Numbered from the stretch's first letter, positions 1 to 12,666 are shown. The stretch is 64,000 nucleotides of DNA from Dipylidium caninum (GCA_017562135.1 QEYB01001013.1:1-64000); one strand, 5' to 3'. Notes: generated by a model not told the origin, from the letters alone. Program-made: numbers and translations.

Positions 1-1428
1 CAGGGATTTAAGTAGAATGAAGGAGTCGGATGTTCTGACGATTGATTTGAAAGACAGTTGTAACGACAAGAGGTTAAGCACGAAAGCTTGATTGAATCAT
101 AACAACGGGGAGTGGTAAGATTGGGGTAAATCGAACGTGTTCACAGATGCTTTTGTGAATATAGTTTATTTTGTATGTATGAAGAGTTAATGTGTATCGG
201 AGGGAAGGAAATATTATCGGATGGAGAAAACAATTGCGCCAAGTAGAAGTGGGAAAAATGTTAACTTTTATCAGGTTGAAAAGGAAGAAGGATGGTGAGA
301 ATTTAAATCCGAATTCCATCTCGTGTCATGGTCTCCAAACCGCATGAAGTTTCTCTTATGTCTAAAGAAAACGCAAGAATGAGGTAAGATTCGTCGAAGG
401 ACATATCAATCGAATTAGGAAACTGGACGGGGGTAAGGAGGATTAAATGAATAAAATCTGCTCATCAGAAGGTGGATTGTTTATGAGATGAAGAATTACT
501 AGGTGAATGCAAATAATTCTTATAGACAGAATGGATTTGAACAAATTAATAGAAACTCCAGTGAATGAGAACATGGTTAGTAGGTGTTTGCCTATTCTTT
601 TAGTTGTAAGAATGAAAAAGTGGGTCTGGGGGTGACGTATGAAGATAAGATGACAGGCTAAAAAAAAGCGTATAAGTTAGGGAGTGGTGATGAAGTATAC
701 GAGAAAATTGTAGATTAAGAAGGAAAGGAGGAGATGGCAAGGGTAATGAGAAAAATAACAGAAAAGTACATTAAAATACTGTAACGATACCGAAGTGGCT
801 AGAAAGTATTTTACTTGTTTTTGTAATTGTAAGAGATACTGCGATTAAAAATTTAAGTGAATAGACTTGATTGTAAAGGAAAAGTCAATCATGTCACAAG
901 ATGAAATGTAAATCGCGTAAAAACGTTTTCTGTGAAGAGGGAAGACACTTGAAGGCTACCAGTGTCATGTCAATCAAAAAGAGGAATTAAAGGAAACACC
1001 AGGAACCGGCTGGTTGCGGTTGCATGAATCAGAGGCAAAAATAGCTGGGTATCGGAAAATACTAGCTATGGTAGGGAGCAAGTAGAACCTAAATTACAAA
1101 TAGTGTTTGAAGAATACACAGAAAAAGACTATCAGATCGGAAATATCAACAGATTTGACCTGATTTAAGAAATAAAATTGCGATTCAAATCAAAGTACAA
1201 AACGAAAATAAAAGATGATTGCATTACAAAGCAGTCTCTAGCCAAACCAACATTCGATTAAAATGGCTCGTTGGGTAGATATAACAAATAGATTTTACGT
1301 AAACAGGAAAAACTTGTATTTTGCAGCGTAAGTGAAGTCAGGCAAAAAAATACTGAAGGCATAATGGCGTCCAAAAAAACAAAAATTCCATTACTTTTCC
1401 GCAGAGAACATTAAAGTAAATAGGGTTT
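1..1428. other. No gene seen; purine-rich AT-rich DNA
   Basis: The plus strand is strongly purine-rich (many GAA, AAG and GGA runs) and no frame reads like protein. The minus-strand kinase at 1429-3180 could continue to the left in further exons, because its last recognisable segment (ending near 1441) stops just after the kinase domain while SLK/STK10 proteins carry a long coiled-coil tail. I could not see that tail here. Confidence 0.5.
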
Positions 1429-3180
1429 TTAACACATAAGAAAGTGTACGAAATCATCAGGTGTAATATCCTCCACTATCTCTTCACTTCCGCTCTGACT
1501 TCGCAAGCAGGATTTTTGAATGACAGCTCTATCAGCCTCGGTTACATCGGAGACAAAGGGATCCTTTGAGGAATTTAATAATATTATGTTTATTTGCCCA
1601 TACGTTTTTATACATACTAAAATACGGTAAAACGAACTGAATAGGACATACGTTTTGGAGGTCAAGAACATTGTTGGACGTTGCTCGGGATCCTTCGCAG
1701 ACACCGACGCAAAAATTATGAGAGATAAGACCTGAAAAAATAAAAATAAGCGTCAATTCCTGAGACGATATGTACAAGACTGTAAACGTGCTAAAAAACA
1801 AAATATTATAATCGGCAATCAAAACTAAGGCAACTTAAGGTTTGATCCGCTAAGCCTTACGACAATAATGCGGCAAAAACATACATTTGAAGTCTTCATA
1901 AGGTGAACAAGTGCATGCTACGTAAAACCGAGATGCGGAAGCTTAAAAATCGAGCAATAAACAATGTGTAAGGACAACATACATATTTACCACAACCCAG
2001 AAGTCTGAAGAAAATCCGAACGGAAGGGCTCGAAAAGGCAGGATGAAGAATGAACTCATTTAACTTAATTTTAAGATTAAGCATAGAATATCGGAATAAA
2101 ACAAAAGGCCCAAAACTATTTGGCATACTATTGAATGAAGAATTTCAAAGGTACAACCGTAGTACCATGAACAATTGGCAAAAATACGATGAGATCCGAG
2201 CACGGACACACTCGAAGCGTTTTGACTCAAGAGTCGCCTTACCAAGCTTTCGGTTTCGAAAATGACGGAGGATCACTTTTCGCGATCTTTAGAAGAACGC
2301 GAGTAGGATTAAGTTCATTGTATGGAGGGAGCATTTCAGCAAATTCGATAAGAGTAATGCCTAGATACGTGTGACACATAATGCAAACGGCGATTCGTCC
2401 AAAAGACATACATCTGCAGCTTGTACCATAGGGATTCTCCTTAAAAGTCTCTCACAAGCAATGACCTCTGGCGCCATCCAAATCGGTGTGCGATAAAGTT
2501 GACCTTTTCTGATTTTCGTTTGCCATTTCGGGCGAAACGCCGAATCAGCTAGAAAGCACCGAACTAAGTAGCTGAGACCGTACTTACCCAAACGAATCTC
2601 ATTGTTTGAGGTTATCAAAATATTCCTTCCGGCCTTCAGTTCGATGAATAATTAAGTGAGCAATGAAGAAATCTAAGACCGGAGAGGACTTCGTGGGAAA
2701 ATAAACCGAATCTGTGGTTCAGTTAAAGGTTTGTCCAAAGCTTTCATCATGCTGTCAACGGCACCACCACAAAATTCAAGATACATCTACGGATATTAAA
2801 AATAAAAGCATAAAGAGCATACCCAAATTTTCTGTCGAAAAATGTATGCCTCGTGGCAGTTTAAGGATATTAGGATGTTTGCATTCATTAGAATATCGAC
2901 TTCAACCATTAAGTCTTCCATCTCTTCATCGGACGAAAATTCTACACTTTTAAGCGCTGCCAGTAAGCCGGTTTTGACATGCGACGCCTAAGAATATCAC
3001 AATGTCAATAAATAAAGCCACCTTGTATACTTTACCGAATGCACCATCGCCCAATTCCGAGACATTCTGCCAAAGTGTAGACGGGTCAACACCTTGAACA
3101 ACGGAAGATGGTAGAGATACTCGTTTCGGCTTATCTTCAGTAGGGCGCAATTTTCTGATGAGATTTCCAAAGAATGACAT
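1429..3180 (-). pseudogene. SLK/STK10-like Ser/Thr kinase, frame-broken
   Basis: The family (STE20 group, germinal-centre kinase GCK-V) phosphorylates ERM proteins and cytoskeletal regulators. The first exon (3180 leftward) encodes MSFFGNLIRKL and the glycine loop ELGDGAFGKVYK. Later segments give [52 protein letters not shown] (about 2355-2235), KDPEQRPT (about 1700) and DPFVSDVTEADRAV (about 1550). A 36-nt intron with GT-AG ends separates the segments ending QKIW and starting MYLEFC. The frame is disturbed where the family is most conserved: the HPNI stretch (about 2855), the HRD catalytic loop (about 2640), the DFG motif (about 2540), the GTP-WMAPE region and the segment before KDPEQRPT. 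Most breaks look like one base missing from a short run. This is either a decayed duplicate or uncorrected sequence error. Introns are kept, so it is not a processed copy. Confidence 0.6.
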
Positions 3181-5142
3181 ATTTTAGAGGAAGAAGAATA
3201 ATTTCAGACAAACGATAAGCGAATGAAATCACCGAGATCACGCCCTTGACGATCAAATCAATAAGAAATTGACGAAGCCAATCAACATGAGGGGGATTTT
3301 AATAAATGCTTCATACTTTAAGTTAGTTAGAAGTATTGGCATATGGATTTAAAGTGCGTCCAGGGGCCTTTGAAAGGCATTTCAGTATTTTGGCGCAACA
3401 AGGAAATTCGGAAATATGTAACTGTTGACCCATATACCGACAACTATTACACTGATATTGACTATATAAAAATAGTCATATGTAGCTATAATGGGGAACT
3501 TATACAAAGTAACAGCCTCGTTAAGAAATAAATAATATTTTTTAAACCACGGCGGTTAAATTAATAATGGTGTCAAAGGTTTAAGAATACCTATAAACTA
3601 TATGAGATAGGTTGATAAGAAATCCGTCTGAGAAAATTACTGATTTACCTACGAAGGAAGAACAGCAGCATCTATAAAATCACTCAGTTTTTATATCGTA
3701 GTATTCCAAAGAGAAATTCCAAAAATTGTGATAGCTGCAGCCAGGCGCTAATACAATTTGTAAAAAAGCGACAATAATGGCTAGTGGAGAAAAAGCGTCA
3801 GTTACGCTGTAAATATAGTTCTCCATGAGATCCGGTTTTTTGCATATTTACGACGAGGTAAGACAATTGGAATTCTGCCGTCGGACTCATTCAAATGGGA
3901 CAACAAAGTAGATTATAACTAAAATAACTTAAGTTGTAAAGGCCTTCAGAAGAAATAAGTACGGATGATTGGATTGTACACAAAATAAACACTCAGTTGA
4001 AGAACAACCTTAGCGATTTTTAAAAAGTGTAAACAATTAGGTTTAGGCCTCACGCAGTACATTTGTTGCATAGGTCGGAATTAAAAAACGGACTGTTTGT
4101 CAAGACTTAATGGATCCACACCAGCCGTTGGAATGTATGTATTAGCCGTTGATACCCGCTTCAAGTTTCTCCGAGCGTTCTAATCACTCCTTCGGGGGGG
4201 TCGAAACCAGCCCCCAAATTCAACCCCCTTACCTCATTTCCACGACGAGTATCGTGGCATCGTATTAGAGCACACGAGATTGAGATTTTTACTGTTAGCT
4301 TGGAGTGGCATTTAAGATTCGTCGAAACCGAGGTCGGTCCGATGAAGTGTACTTAGGAGGGGGGGGTGTGTTGAAGAGTTGGATCTGCGGGTAAATGAGA
4401 TTGACATCAGGCTCATTGCGTGGTTGGGAGTGTCGTGTGTATCGCTCGCAGATGGTGGATTGAAGTATTTAGGCGCTAGTCTGCGTTCATGCCACCGTAA
4501 ACGGTGTTGTGGGGGTCTCGATGTGCGCTGTAATTGAACGACGTTGAATTTGCTTTCCGAGTGTTTAATGAGGCGAAGATGCATGGAGGGTAGCCGGAGG
4601 AGGTAGAACTTGGCCGACTGCGACACGGCGGGCAGAGGTGGGCTAGATATGGTGTACTGTTCCAGCAGTTACCTTGTGCATACTTCCTGGCAGAAAATCT
4701 TTGCGCGTCGGTGTTCATTAGCCGCCACGACTTGCCTCAGTATATCGTGCCCCGACGGAATGCGCAAATGGGATAAATGGGCGTGTTGATTCCAACCGAG
4801 AGCGCGAAAAACGGTGTATATAGGTCAGAGTGTTTATTTTCAAGCCCGGAAGCATTTGACTGAATAGCTAAGATGTGGGTAATAGGCTTGGTTCCAGATA
4901 GGTTGTGGTGAGAATGCAGAGGAGAGGTGGCCAAATGCAGGGATTGATTGACGTAGTTAGATTACACGGAGTAGTCTGCGAGGGAGTGGGAAGATCTCGC
5001 AGACTTGTTTGAAGCAAGCGCAATTGCACTGCCTTGACCTTCTTTGTTTAACCCAGGCAGCAGTATTTAATTCACTGTTGCGGCAGCACGAAGTAGCTTT
5101 AGTCCATTGTACGCTGTACGAGGAAGTGCATCGTGTAGCAAA
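3181..5142. other. Intergenic stretch, no gene recognised
   Basis: Open frames here (for example 4312-4718 on the minus strand) are low-complexity and lack splice context or family resemblance. There are runs of G (about 4193-4200 and 4356-4366). Nothing else can be supported. Confidence 0.5.
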
Positions 5143-6871
5143 ATGTTTGGTATGTGTTTTTTTTTAAGTGAATGATGAGTGATTTTAGCCAGCGAAAGTT
5201 TCATCCCGTTTGCGCAGGCCTTGTACAAGCATGTTGGAAGTGCGGGTGCGTTTTGCAGTTGAATTATCTAGTGTTTATTGTGTCGTTGAATATGCGTTTA
5301 TTAAGGGAGAGATGTGATACAGTTTGTGAGGGGGTGAGCTGACAATTATTATTGTTGTGGATCCATGTGGAGAGCAATTGGCAATGTCGAAGGATGCCTC
5401 GAGTGGTCACCGAGTTGTGGAAGGCCAGTCGTTCCACATGTTGTTTGGTGGTGTTATTGTATTGTAGGAGAGAAGATGAACTTCTTTGTGTCGCCACTGA
5501 GTGTGTACTCGGCGCTGTCGCTTGTGTTGGGAGGGTCAGAGTCGGAGTCGTGGAAGGAGTTGGTGGCTGCCCTGCATATTGAGCAGGGTGGCGAGGCTGG
5601 CCAGGTGTGCAAGTGGGTGGGCGAGGAGTTGCAGGCTGTCTCGAGGGGCGACAGCAAGAAAAGTCTGGTGCAGAGCAATGGAGTATTCGTGCAGATGGGC
5701 ACTCACATCCTAAGGACGTACTCGACGATGGTGACGGAGAATTTTGGAGCTGTGTTAAAAGAGGTAGGATGTGGTATTGTGTTCGGTCAAGTTGGCGATC
5801 CAGTTGAACTTTGAGAAGGAGCCTGAGGCGGCGCGGGCTGCCATAAACGAGTGGATATCGGAGAAGACGATGGCGAAAATAAGGAAACTCCTGGGTGAGG
5901 GCTCAATCTCACCACTGACGCGTCTGGTGCTTGTCAATGCCATTTACTTCAAGGGTAGTTGGAAGGCCAAGTTCGACAAGGCTCTTACGAATGAAGAGGG
6001 CGTTTTCCACACGCTCTCGAAGGGGGATGTGAAAATGAGCATGATGGAGCGGAAGGGTCGCTATCCGTTGGCGGACTTTGTGGATCTGGAGGTGCGAGCC
6101 CTGAGGATACCATTTGAATGGCAAGTCACATGAGCATGTAATGAGACTCGTATCAGTTGACGGCTCATTGATGTTGAACATTCCTTTGCCTCGTGCCCTT
6201 CCGCGCGCTGCTGCTGTTGCCGTTGCTGCTGGTGCTGCTCCCTCGCCTTCGCCTCCTCCTTCTGCTCCTGCTCCTTCTGTTGCTCTGTGTGCAGCCACGA
6301 AATGCTGATAGTTCTGCCGGAGAAGAAGGACGGCATTGGGGCTCTGGTGCGGACATTGAGCGAGAAGACGGAGAGTTTTAAGGAGCTAATAACTTCGGAC
6401 CAGTACTTTGAGACGGAGGTGATTTTGAGAATGCCAAAATTCAGGCTGGACGGTGGCAGCGTCGAATTGAGGGCGCCTCTGGAGAAGATGGGTGTGAAGT
6501 CGATATTCGACTGTAAGCAGGCGGACTTCTCTGGAATAACAGGTGATAGATCGCTGGTAGTGTCTGGTGTGCACCACCAGGCTGTGATTGAGGTGAGTCG
6601 GCGGTATGATCGCGTTTGCAATGGCGCCTCCCGCCGGTGGGAGTAGCGTTGTCGGCGCTGACAAATGAAGTGATTGTGAGGGCGCCTTGTGTTGTAGGTG
6701 GATGAAGAGGGTGCTGAGGCCGCTGCTGCCACGGCAGTGGTCATGATGTGTCGCAGTATGCCGATGCGTCCTGTAGAATTCTTTGTTGATCATCCCTTCG
6801 TATTCTTTATTATCTCGTCGACGGGCATTCCCGTGTTTATGGGTCACGTTGTTGAACCAAAGGCAAAGTAG
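5143..6871 (+). CDS. Serpin (serine protease inhibitor), predicted inhibitory, Arg at P1
   Basis: Proposed exons are 5143-5149, 5189-5245, 5468-5763, 5804-6120, 6295-6592 and 6698-6871, giving 382 residues, the usual serpin length. Helix A reads FIPFAQALYKHV. Family signatures follow: NFFVSPLSVYSALSLVLGG, the breach strand LVLVNAIYFKGSWKAKF, MLIVLPEK, and the C-terminal signature VDHPFVFFI. The reactive-centre loop hinge EEGAEAAAATA is the small-residue type of inhibitory serpins. Counting 15 residues from the hinge Gly puts P1-P1' at Arg-Ser, so I infer a trypsin-like target. There is no classical signal peptide, so it looks intracellular or clade-B-like. The first coding exon is only 7 nt and is inferred from phase. 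Intron 4 uses a GC donor. Cestode serpins are often intracellular or regulate digestive proteases; the real target is unknown. Confidence 0.9.
6121..6294 (+). other. GC-AG intron of the serpin with CTN repeat
   Basis: The exon ends at TG (6120) and the intron begins gcaagt, the usual GC-donor context, and ends gcag at 6294. The phase then gives a conserved serpin strand ending MLIVLPE. The second half (about 6190-6290) is a degenerate ctg/ctc/ctt repeat that reads as poly-leucine in one frame and as Ser/Arg/Gln runs on the other strand. Confidence 0.65.
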
Positions 6872-6897
6872 TCTGGTGCAATCCAGAAGTCTCTCTT

Positions 6898-6968
6898 TTC
6901 GCCTCTCTCTCTCTCTCGCCCACTGTTTGTGTAAGTGTGTGTAAGTGTGTGTGTGCGTGTATATGTGA
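6898..6968. repeat. (CT)n then (GT)n microsatellite
   Basis: Just downstream of the serpin stop, ctctctctctctctctc is followed by imperfect gtgtgtaagtgtgtgtgtg. It probably lies in the 3' UTR or just beyond it. Confidence 0.8.
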
Positions 6969-8667
6969 ACGTGTTTATGTGATGGCATTTTGATGAGTGT
7001 GCTGGTTGAACGTTGTGTTTGGACGACAGCCGTGAAAATGCCGTCGGTTTCACATAGGACTGTTTTCCCCTTGTAGATTTCTGACTAACTGTTCCCGACA
7101 GCGCATGGTGATTTCGTACTTTGTCTTATATTCCTTCCTCAACTGCGCCTATGTATGAAGTCTGTGATAGTACACATTGAGACTTTCGACTGGGTCTCGT
7201 CGTCATTATTGGTGAATAGAGGGTGAGGGGTGGGGCGTGGGGGTGGTGCAAGTTGGGGGGTTGAAGACATCTTTGAACAGGGTTGGTGAGTGCGGCGCGG
7301 TGTAGTGTGTAGACTGTGGAATGGCTGGGGTGTGTGAAGAGGCTTTCGTCTCACGGAGATACGAGTTTGTGGGCACCAACTCTGTGCCGACTAAATGCCC
7401 AACTGTCAGAGTCATCTTCTCCCTTCAACTTGATACATGTGATAAGTGCGAGGAGGCAAAGCGTTCATGCACTAAGCTTGAATCGGTGATTGAATCCTTA
7501 GCAGCCTCAAGTGAGAACCTTTTGTTAATAGTTGAAGGAGGCCTTGTGATGGACGAAGTGTTAGGTTGCCCTCGAGCAAGGAAATAATGTATGTGCTGTT
7601 CAAAGCCAACGATTGGTCTGTAGACGAGATGCGTAGAAAAGGTGAGTTGGATGGTGGGGCTCAAGTTGCTTGGAATCAACGGAGGTTGGAGTGAGTAGAT
7701 GCAGGGACCTACCAAAGTGGTTAGAGAATCGACAAAGTAATTGGGTCTTAGTGATGTGATTTTGTTTGGCGAGTTAAATTATTCTTGACTGAGCGAGCTC
7801 GTATGGTTGTTATTTACTCGTGGTTTATCAGCAGTTTCGCAATGAAAGAGCATCCCTCGTGTGGCATACCCTCGGCACTGTAGATGACTACCCCGACCGA
7901 CGGCATCCACACCATCTCGCTTCAACTTTTGTTTGGATTAGCAAATATGTTTTTTGAAGAATTTTTCCACCAATCGATGTGTCCCTTTATAAATAACTCC
8001 TCAAATCTCTTATATTCTCAGTTGAATAGCCTTTCTACTACGATGGCAATCGACGGTTATTGAAATTTGCGTGGAGTGGACGACCGAAGGCATTAGACCA
8101 GCTAAAATCTCTTGGGTAAAATGTACAGTCGGTCGGAGTTGACTTCTTGAAGGTGACTGCATCTGGTGCACCACAAGAGAAAAGGTCACGGCAGATTCAG
8201 AGGCAAGCTTAAATCGTCTGTATGCTGACAGCCAATAAGAGGCGTGGTTGGAGGTGGGCCAGCGAAGGGAGGCAGTAAGCGTCGAGATGTTCTTTTACTT
8301 GACCCAATGCTTGGCCCCGGCTGCATCACGTGATAGGATAATTCGGTCGTGGCAACGTGCCATACCCAGATCTCTGCCTTACTCGGTCCCACTTCTTCCA
8401 GTGGTGATAGTTGCATCACTTTGTACAAGTGTGAGTCGCTTAGGTGAACTCGAGTTGCACATTCTCGGTGTGAATTTTGTCACGTCAAGTAGTGACGTAC
8501 TTAGTATGCGATTGCAGTTTGAAAAATTGCTAAGACTGCTAACATACAACTTGTATTGCCATTTCTGAACTCACTACTGTCTATAAACAAAGGCGAAAGC
8601 ATTGCAGTTTCCATGTAGTGAGTGTCTCAGTACAGCTTTATTGCCACTGAATCCCAGGTGTGGTCAG
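6969..8667. other. Gene-poor stretch
   Basis: The only open frame with mixed composition is 7321-7587 (+), which starts MAGVCEEAF and contains CDKCEEAKRSC. I see no family resemblance or splice support, so I do not call it a gene. An exon there cannot be excluded. Confidence 0.4.
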
Positions 8668-8958
8668 TTACACTGGCGTTTGTGGTTGTGCCGGAGTTCG
8701 TAGGTTGGAGACGGATGTGTATGTACCCTGATACACACGACTTGACAGGTCATATCCTCTGATGGGGTAGAAGAATTGGTGAAGGGGTTGGGCATTTGCA
8801 GTGGTGGGAATGGAGAACTTGCTGACTGAGAAGTCTTTTTCGAAGCCTGGAATCCTGCCAGGGCGGTTTAGATAGCAAAAAACGAAAAGACCAAAGATGA
8901 AGACAGGAGCAGAGACAATCGCGACTAGAATGCCAGCCAGACAGCAATAGGTTATCAT
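8668..8958 (-). CDS. Possible last exon of a membrane protein
   Basis: The frame encodes a hydrophobic span of about 25 residues (GILVAIVSAPVFIFGLFVFC), then a polar tail containing NRPGRIPGFEKDF, FFYPIRGYDLSS and a Pro/Gln-rich end. Composition and the clean stop look like a cytoplasmic tail after a final transmembrane helix. The upstream exon was not found, since the frame changes just before 8958. The product is not recognised. Confidence 0.35.
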   Translation of the reverse strand: MITYCCLAGILVAIVSAPVFIFGLFVFCYLNRPGRIPGFEKDFSVSKFSIPTTANAQPLHQFFYPIRGYDLSSRVYQGTYTSVSNLRTPAQPQTPV

Positions 8959-8967
8959 GAAGACTCG

Positions 8968-11900
8968 TGATGATGAGAATGGCTCCGGAGAGCATCATGG
9001 GATGTGTATCTTTGTTCTTTCGTAGAAGTCAATGTAATGCTTACGCTGTTTACCCCATCGATGAAAACGACTTTGAGGCCACAACATAGTTAACTTGTGC
9101 ACGAAAGCGAAACATCTTTTTATATTCTTGGTTTTAACAATGTCTTGTATGGTTATGAAGAGTCCAAGAAGTTATTTTCTTCCTCAACGCTTCAGACACT
9201 TCGCACTGAAAGGGGAAATTTCATTAAACTTGCTTACTTTCGATCAGGTTACTTTTGTCTGCGTCGTAATTTTCAACTGCCTTTTTTTTCGGCTTTTCAG
9301 CTTACCAGCGCTTCAAAAATACATTCTTTGACCAGTTTTTTTGCGTCATTGTTTCTTTCCTTTGTTTCTCCAAAACATATTGCAATCACTGGTGATTCAG
9401 TCTGCCCTTCGATACGCGCTTTCTCTGGCTTTCAGCCTTTGCTTTTTTCAGCAATTATTCCCGCAGCCTTGTTAACAATCCATTGAAGCATTAAATTTTT
9501 GCTTTCCTTTTTGATCATCTTGCCTTTGTAACCTATTACATTATTTTACATTATGTTACTAATCCTCCAACCCTAGATCCCCTCATTTTCACTTGACTAA
9601 CCTCATAATTACTTCGTTTTAATGAGCCACTGATTCGTTTATGTGTTCAATTTAAAATCGTGTTTCTACTCCATCCATTCTTTCACTTCGCCATCTGGTA
9701 AATTACTTGTTCTTTCATACAATTATCCTTCCATTCCACCTTTCAGTTATCCCTTTCTTCGAGATAATTTTCCCGATTTTAACATTTTATAACATTTCAC
9801 AAATCAGTTACTCCTTTTTTATTTGTTTCCCTCTTTTATTCATTCGAACATCCCCCCAGCCTTTATTTCTCTACGCCATCTCTTCACTTTGAGCCACTCA
9901 TCCCTCCGTGCCGTGATATTCGAGCCTCGATATTCTTCTCCCACGTAATATATCTACCAAGTGATTAACTAATTACTTAATATACTAATTCTTTGACTAG
10001 GTTGTTGCCTTGTCGACTCAGTGCTTTACTCGTTGTGGACTTTTGAGTCCCTTTCATCCCTGTCGCATTCCATCCTTAATTGCATTCCATTGGTGGACTT
10101 TCTCAGCTTTTAATCTCTTCATCCGTTAAATTATCCACTAATGAGCGTGTTAGTTCATGACTTCATGCATCCATTCACTCATGCCCTCATTCTTACGTGC
10201 ATCCATTAATCTATGAATTACAAATTCACTCGTCCATTAATTTAAGAAATTATCCAACTTTTTCCTTTATTCACAGGTCTGTTGATTTACGTCTTCCTGA
10301 ATAAAGTAAGCTTTTAGATGAATATCTCATTCATTTGCTTTCTAAAACATAGATGAGTAATTTATTCAATCAGGCATCCATACAACTTCGATGTTGAGCA
10401 ACCATACCGAATCAGGATGCACCTAGCATTATCGTCGCACACATTTGGCAATAAACGCAACCACATCACTCGAGTCTTTGCTGCATTCGCCCCGGGTTCA
10501 CATGGGCTCGTTTCCACTAGATTAGACAACCCACTTGCCATTTTTTCACTATTCCAATACAACACATCTTTCAAGTTATATTCCTGACAGATTAACCTAA
10601 ACTTGTCATAACTGCTGGTGGTCTACGTCGCAGGAGGACTGACCCTTTTAGTTTGCTTGAAGTTGTGGGGCCAAATTAAAGTGGGGTGGACAGAAGATAG
10701 ACAAAGTCCCACAGACAAAGTACTTCATGTGATTGTTTAATTTTTCTCTCTTATCAAAATAATATTTCAGTAAAGCGTGCGGTAAACAAGACAGACAATT
10801 TTACGTGGCTTTATTTCCAAAAGCGCACTTCTCTTGGCAGCATTTATGACGATTTGGACTAATATATTTCAACAGGATGGAACATTGGGGAGTGGGGCAT
10901 TTTGTAAACAAGGGAAGGAATGATATGGCATAATCGGTCTCAAGGCCACGGCGTCTACGTAGAAATACACAACAACACCTTGACATTCTGATCACTAAAA
11001 TCCGATTTGACATAACAAAATGAGGCGTATTCCTCCGATTCCCTTCCACCTCAGACCTACGCAGAGGCATGGGTGATATGGATTCCCCTCTCGGTGAACA
11101 AGAATATTACTTAGGAAATAAGAGTACAACGATACACGTGAGGTAGAAGTTTTAGGTTAGTGAGGTTCAAAATAAGGTGAAGGATATTTTGATTTAGTGA
11201 ATATCTTAGTTTTAAAAATATGTTAAGGATGCAGATAAGATACAATTGAGGTTTGGACTATATCCAACCAAAGTGAAATCGTTAAATCAAACGATTTAAG
11301 GGAAATTACTATTATAACACAAAAATAGGTATAGCAGCCATTTTGCCGAAATGACTTCGAAAAGGTAATACTAAATGAGTGAAAAATAACTGAATTTGGT
11401 TAATAGCTAAATGAAGAAGAGAAAAAGGGAATGCTCAACCACACAATTAGACAATGTTATAAAAATTATAATCTAAATTTGATAGCGACCATTCGACAAT
11501 TCAAGTAGTCAATATTAAAAGTGGTTGAAGAATTAGTAGAAATGATGTTGCCGTTAGAATTCGGAAGAGATGAAAGTTCAACGAATTTAGTAAAGGAAAC
11601 GGAATCAAGACTTCGAGGTCGATGGGTATCCAAAAACTTCATGAACAAAAGTAAGAGCTTCAAAGAAAATGCGCCTAACGGAAAAAAGGATGGAAGTTTG
11701 CTAAAAAGCAGGGCGATAGATAGCAAATACGACAAAAAGACCTTAGGAAAACCATCACCCACTACCGATCGGAGATAGCCGTCCGGGTACAAGATAAATT
11801 GCGGGAATGAGGAAAATTTCGAGTAACCGAATGAACAAGGGACCCGTATATGTGATAAAAATTTTAAATTTTTAGGGTATTGTGTGTCCTTAGACTGGTT

Positions 11901-12447
11901 ATCGTAAATGTCGAATGTGCTGCAGCCAGTCGGCATACGGCTATTAAAAAGACTAAGTTAACTTCAGCGTAAAAACAAAGGTCCAGGAACGCATGCAAAG
12001 ATACGAACAAAACTGATAGACAGACGGAAAAACCGGGTTAAATTCCTATAGGAAACGGCGTACAATGCATGGTTATTTGAATGGTTCTGAAGAACATTCT
12101 GGCATGGTTAGTCCAGTCAACCTCAAAACTACGCGTCGTACTAGAAATTATCGTAAGAGTATATTATAAAACTGAAACAAAGTAAATTGCAATTGGATTT
12201 GAAAAAGATAATATGAATCAACGCAAAACTATTGCCAAAACTTATCGTATAGGTTTGAAGACGCTGTATTGTTTTACCTTAGTAACGTTAAGGCCGAAGT
12301 TTAATGCAAGTTCTATGTGACCTTGGTAACCAATTCAAACAGCTTTACCCGCGGGGGACCACAACCGAGTTCCAAATTCGCAAATCTTTTTCAATTGCCC
12401 CGTCATTTTATTTATGTTTATTAAAATTTTAGGAAAAATTTTTTTAA
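8968..12447. other. Long gene-poor stretch
   Basis: About 9100-10350 is very T-rich on the plus strand with no credible coding frame. The one frame that looks protein-like is 11521-11778 (+), a charged segment (VVEELVEMMLPLEFGRDESS, then KNFMNKSKSFKENAPNGKK). It has no recognised family and no clear splice sites. Nothing else is supportable. Confidence 0.4.
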
Positions 12448-12567
12448 ATGAAGATTGCTGTGGTGGTGTTCTTTATAATTGCCTTCTTATTTGCCACAAA
12501 ATTATTCTTCGACTGTATTTTATCAGATAAGAACAGTCTCGCTGCACAAAATTTCATCTCTTGCTAA
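12448..12567 (+). CDS. Possible small secreted peptide, 39 aa
   Basis: The frame starts MKIAVVVFFIIAFLFA, a textbook signal-peptide-like core, continues with about 20 polar residues including two Cys, and stops at 12565-12567. An acceptor-like ttttag lies 14-17 bases upstream and an AATAAA lies about 20 bases downstream (about 12585). It may be a complete micro-gene or the first exon of the gene that follows. Short hydrophobic frames also arise by chance in AT-rich DNA, so support is weak. Confidence 0.3.
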   Translation: MKIAVVVFFIIAFLFATKLFFDCILSDKNSLAAQNFISC

Positions 12568-12666
12568 CAAACCTTATAGCAACAAATAAACTTTAATGGC
12601 AATCCTAGTGCGCAACTAAAAATGAATCAAACATGTTAGGATTTTTCCCATTCCACAATTCCTTGT

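Noticed and set aside
5764..5791. 28-nt intron in the serpin
   Set aside because: A 40-nt intron (5764-5803) gives the family spacing between KE and the helix EAARAAINEW; the 28-nt version adds four extra residues.
6061..6744. 227-residue minus-strand frame rich in Ala, Ser and Gln
   Set aside because: It is antisense to the serpin and its repeat-bearing intron; the composition comes from the CTN repeat.
9097..9486. 129-residue plus-strand frame
   Set aside because: It has no good ATG, a Phe/Ser/Leu-rich composition typical of pyrimidine-rich noncoding DNA, and no splice context.
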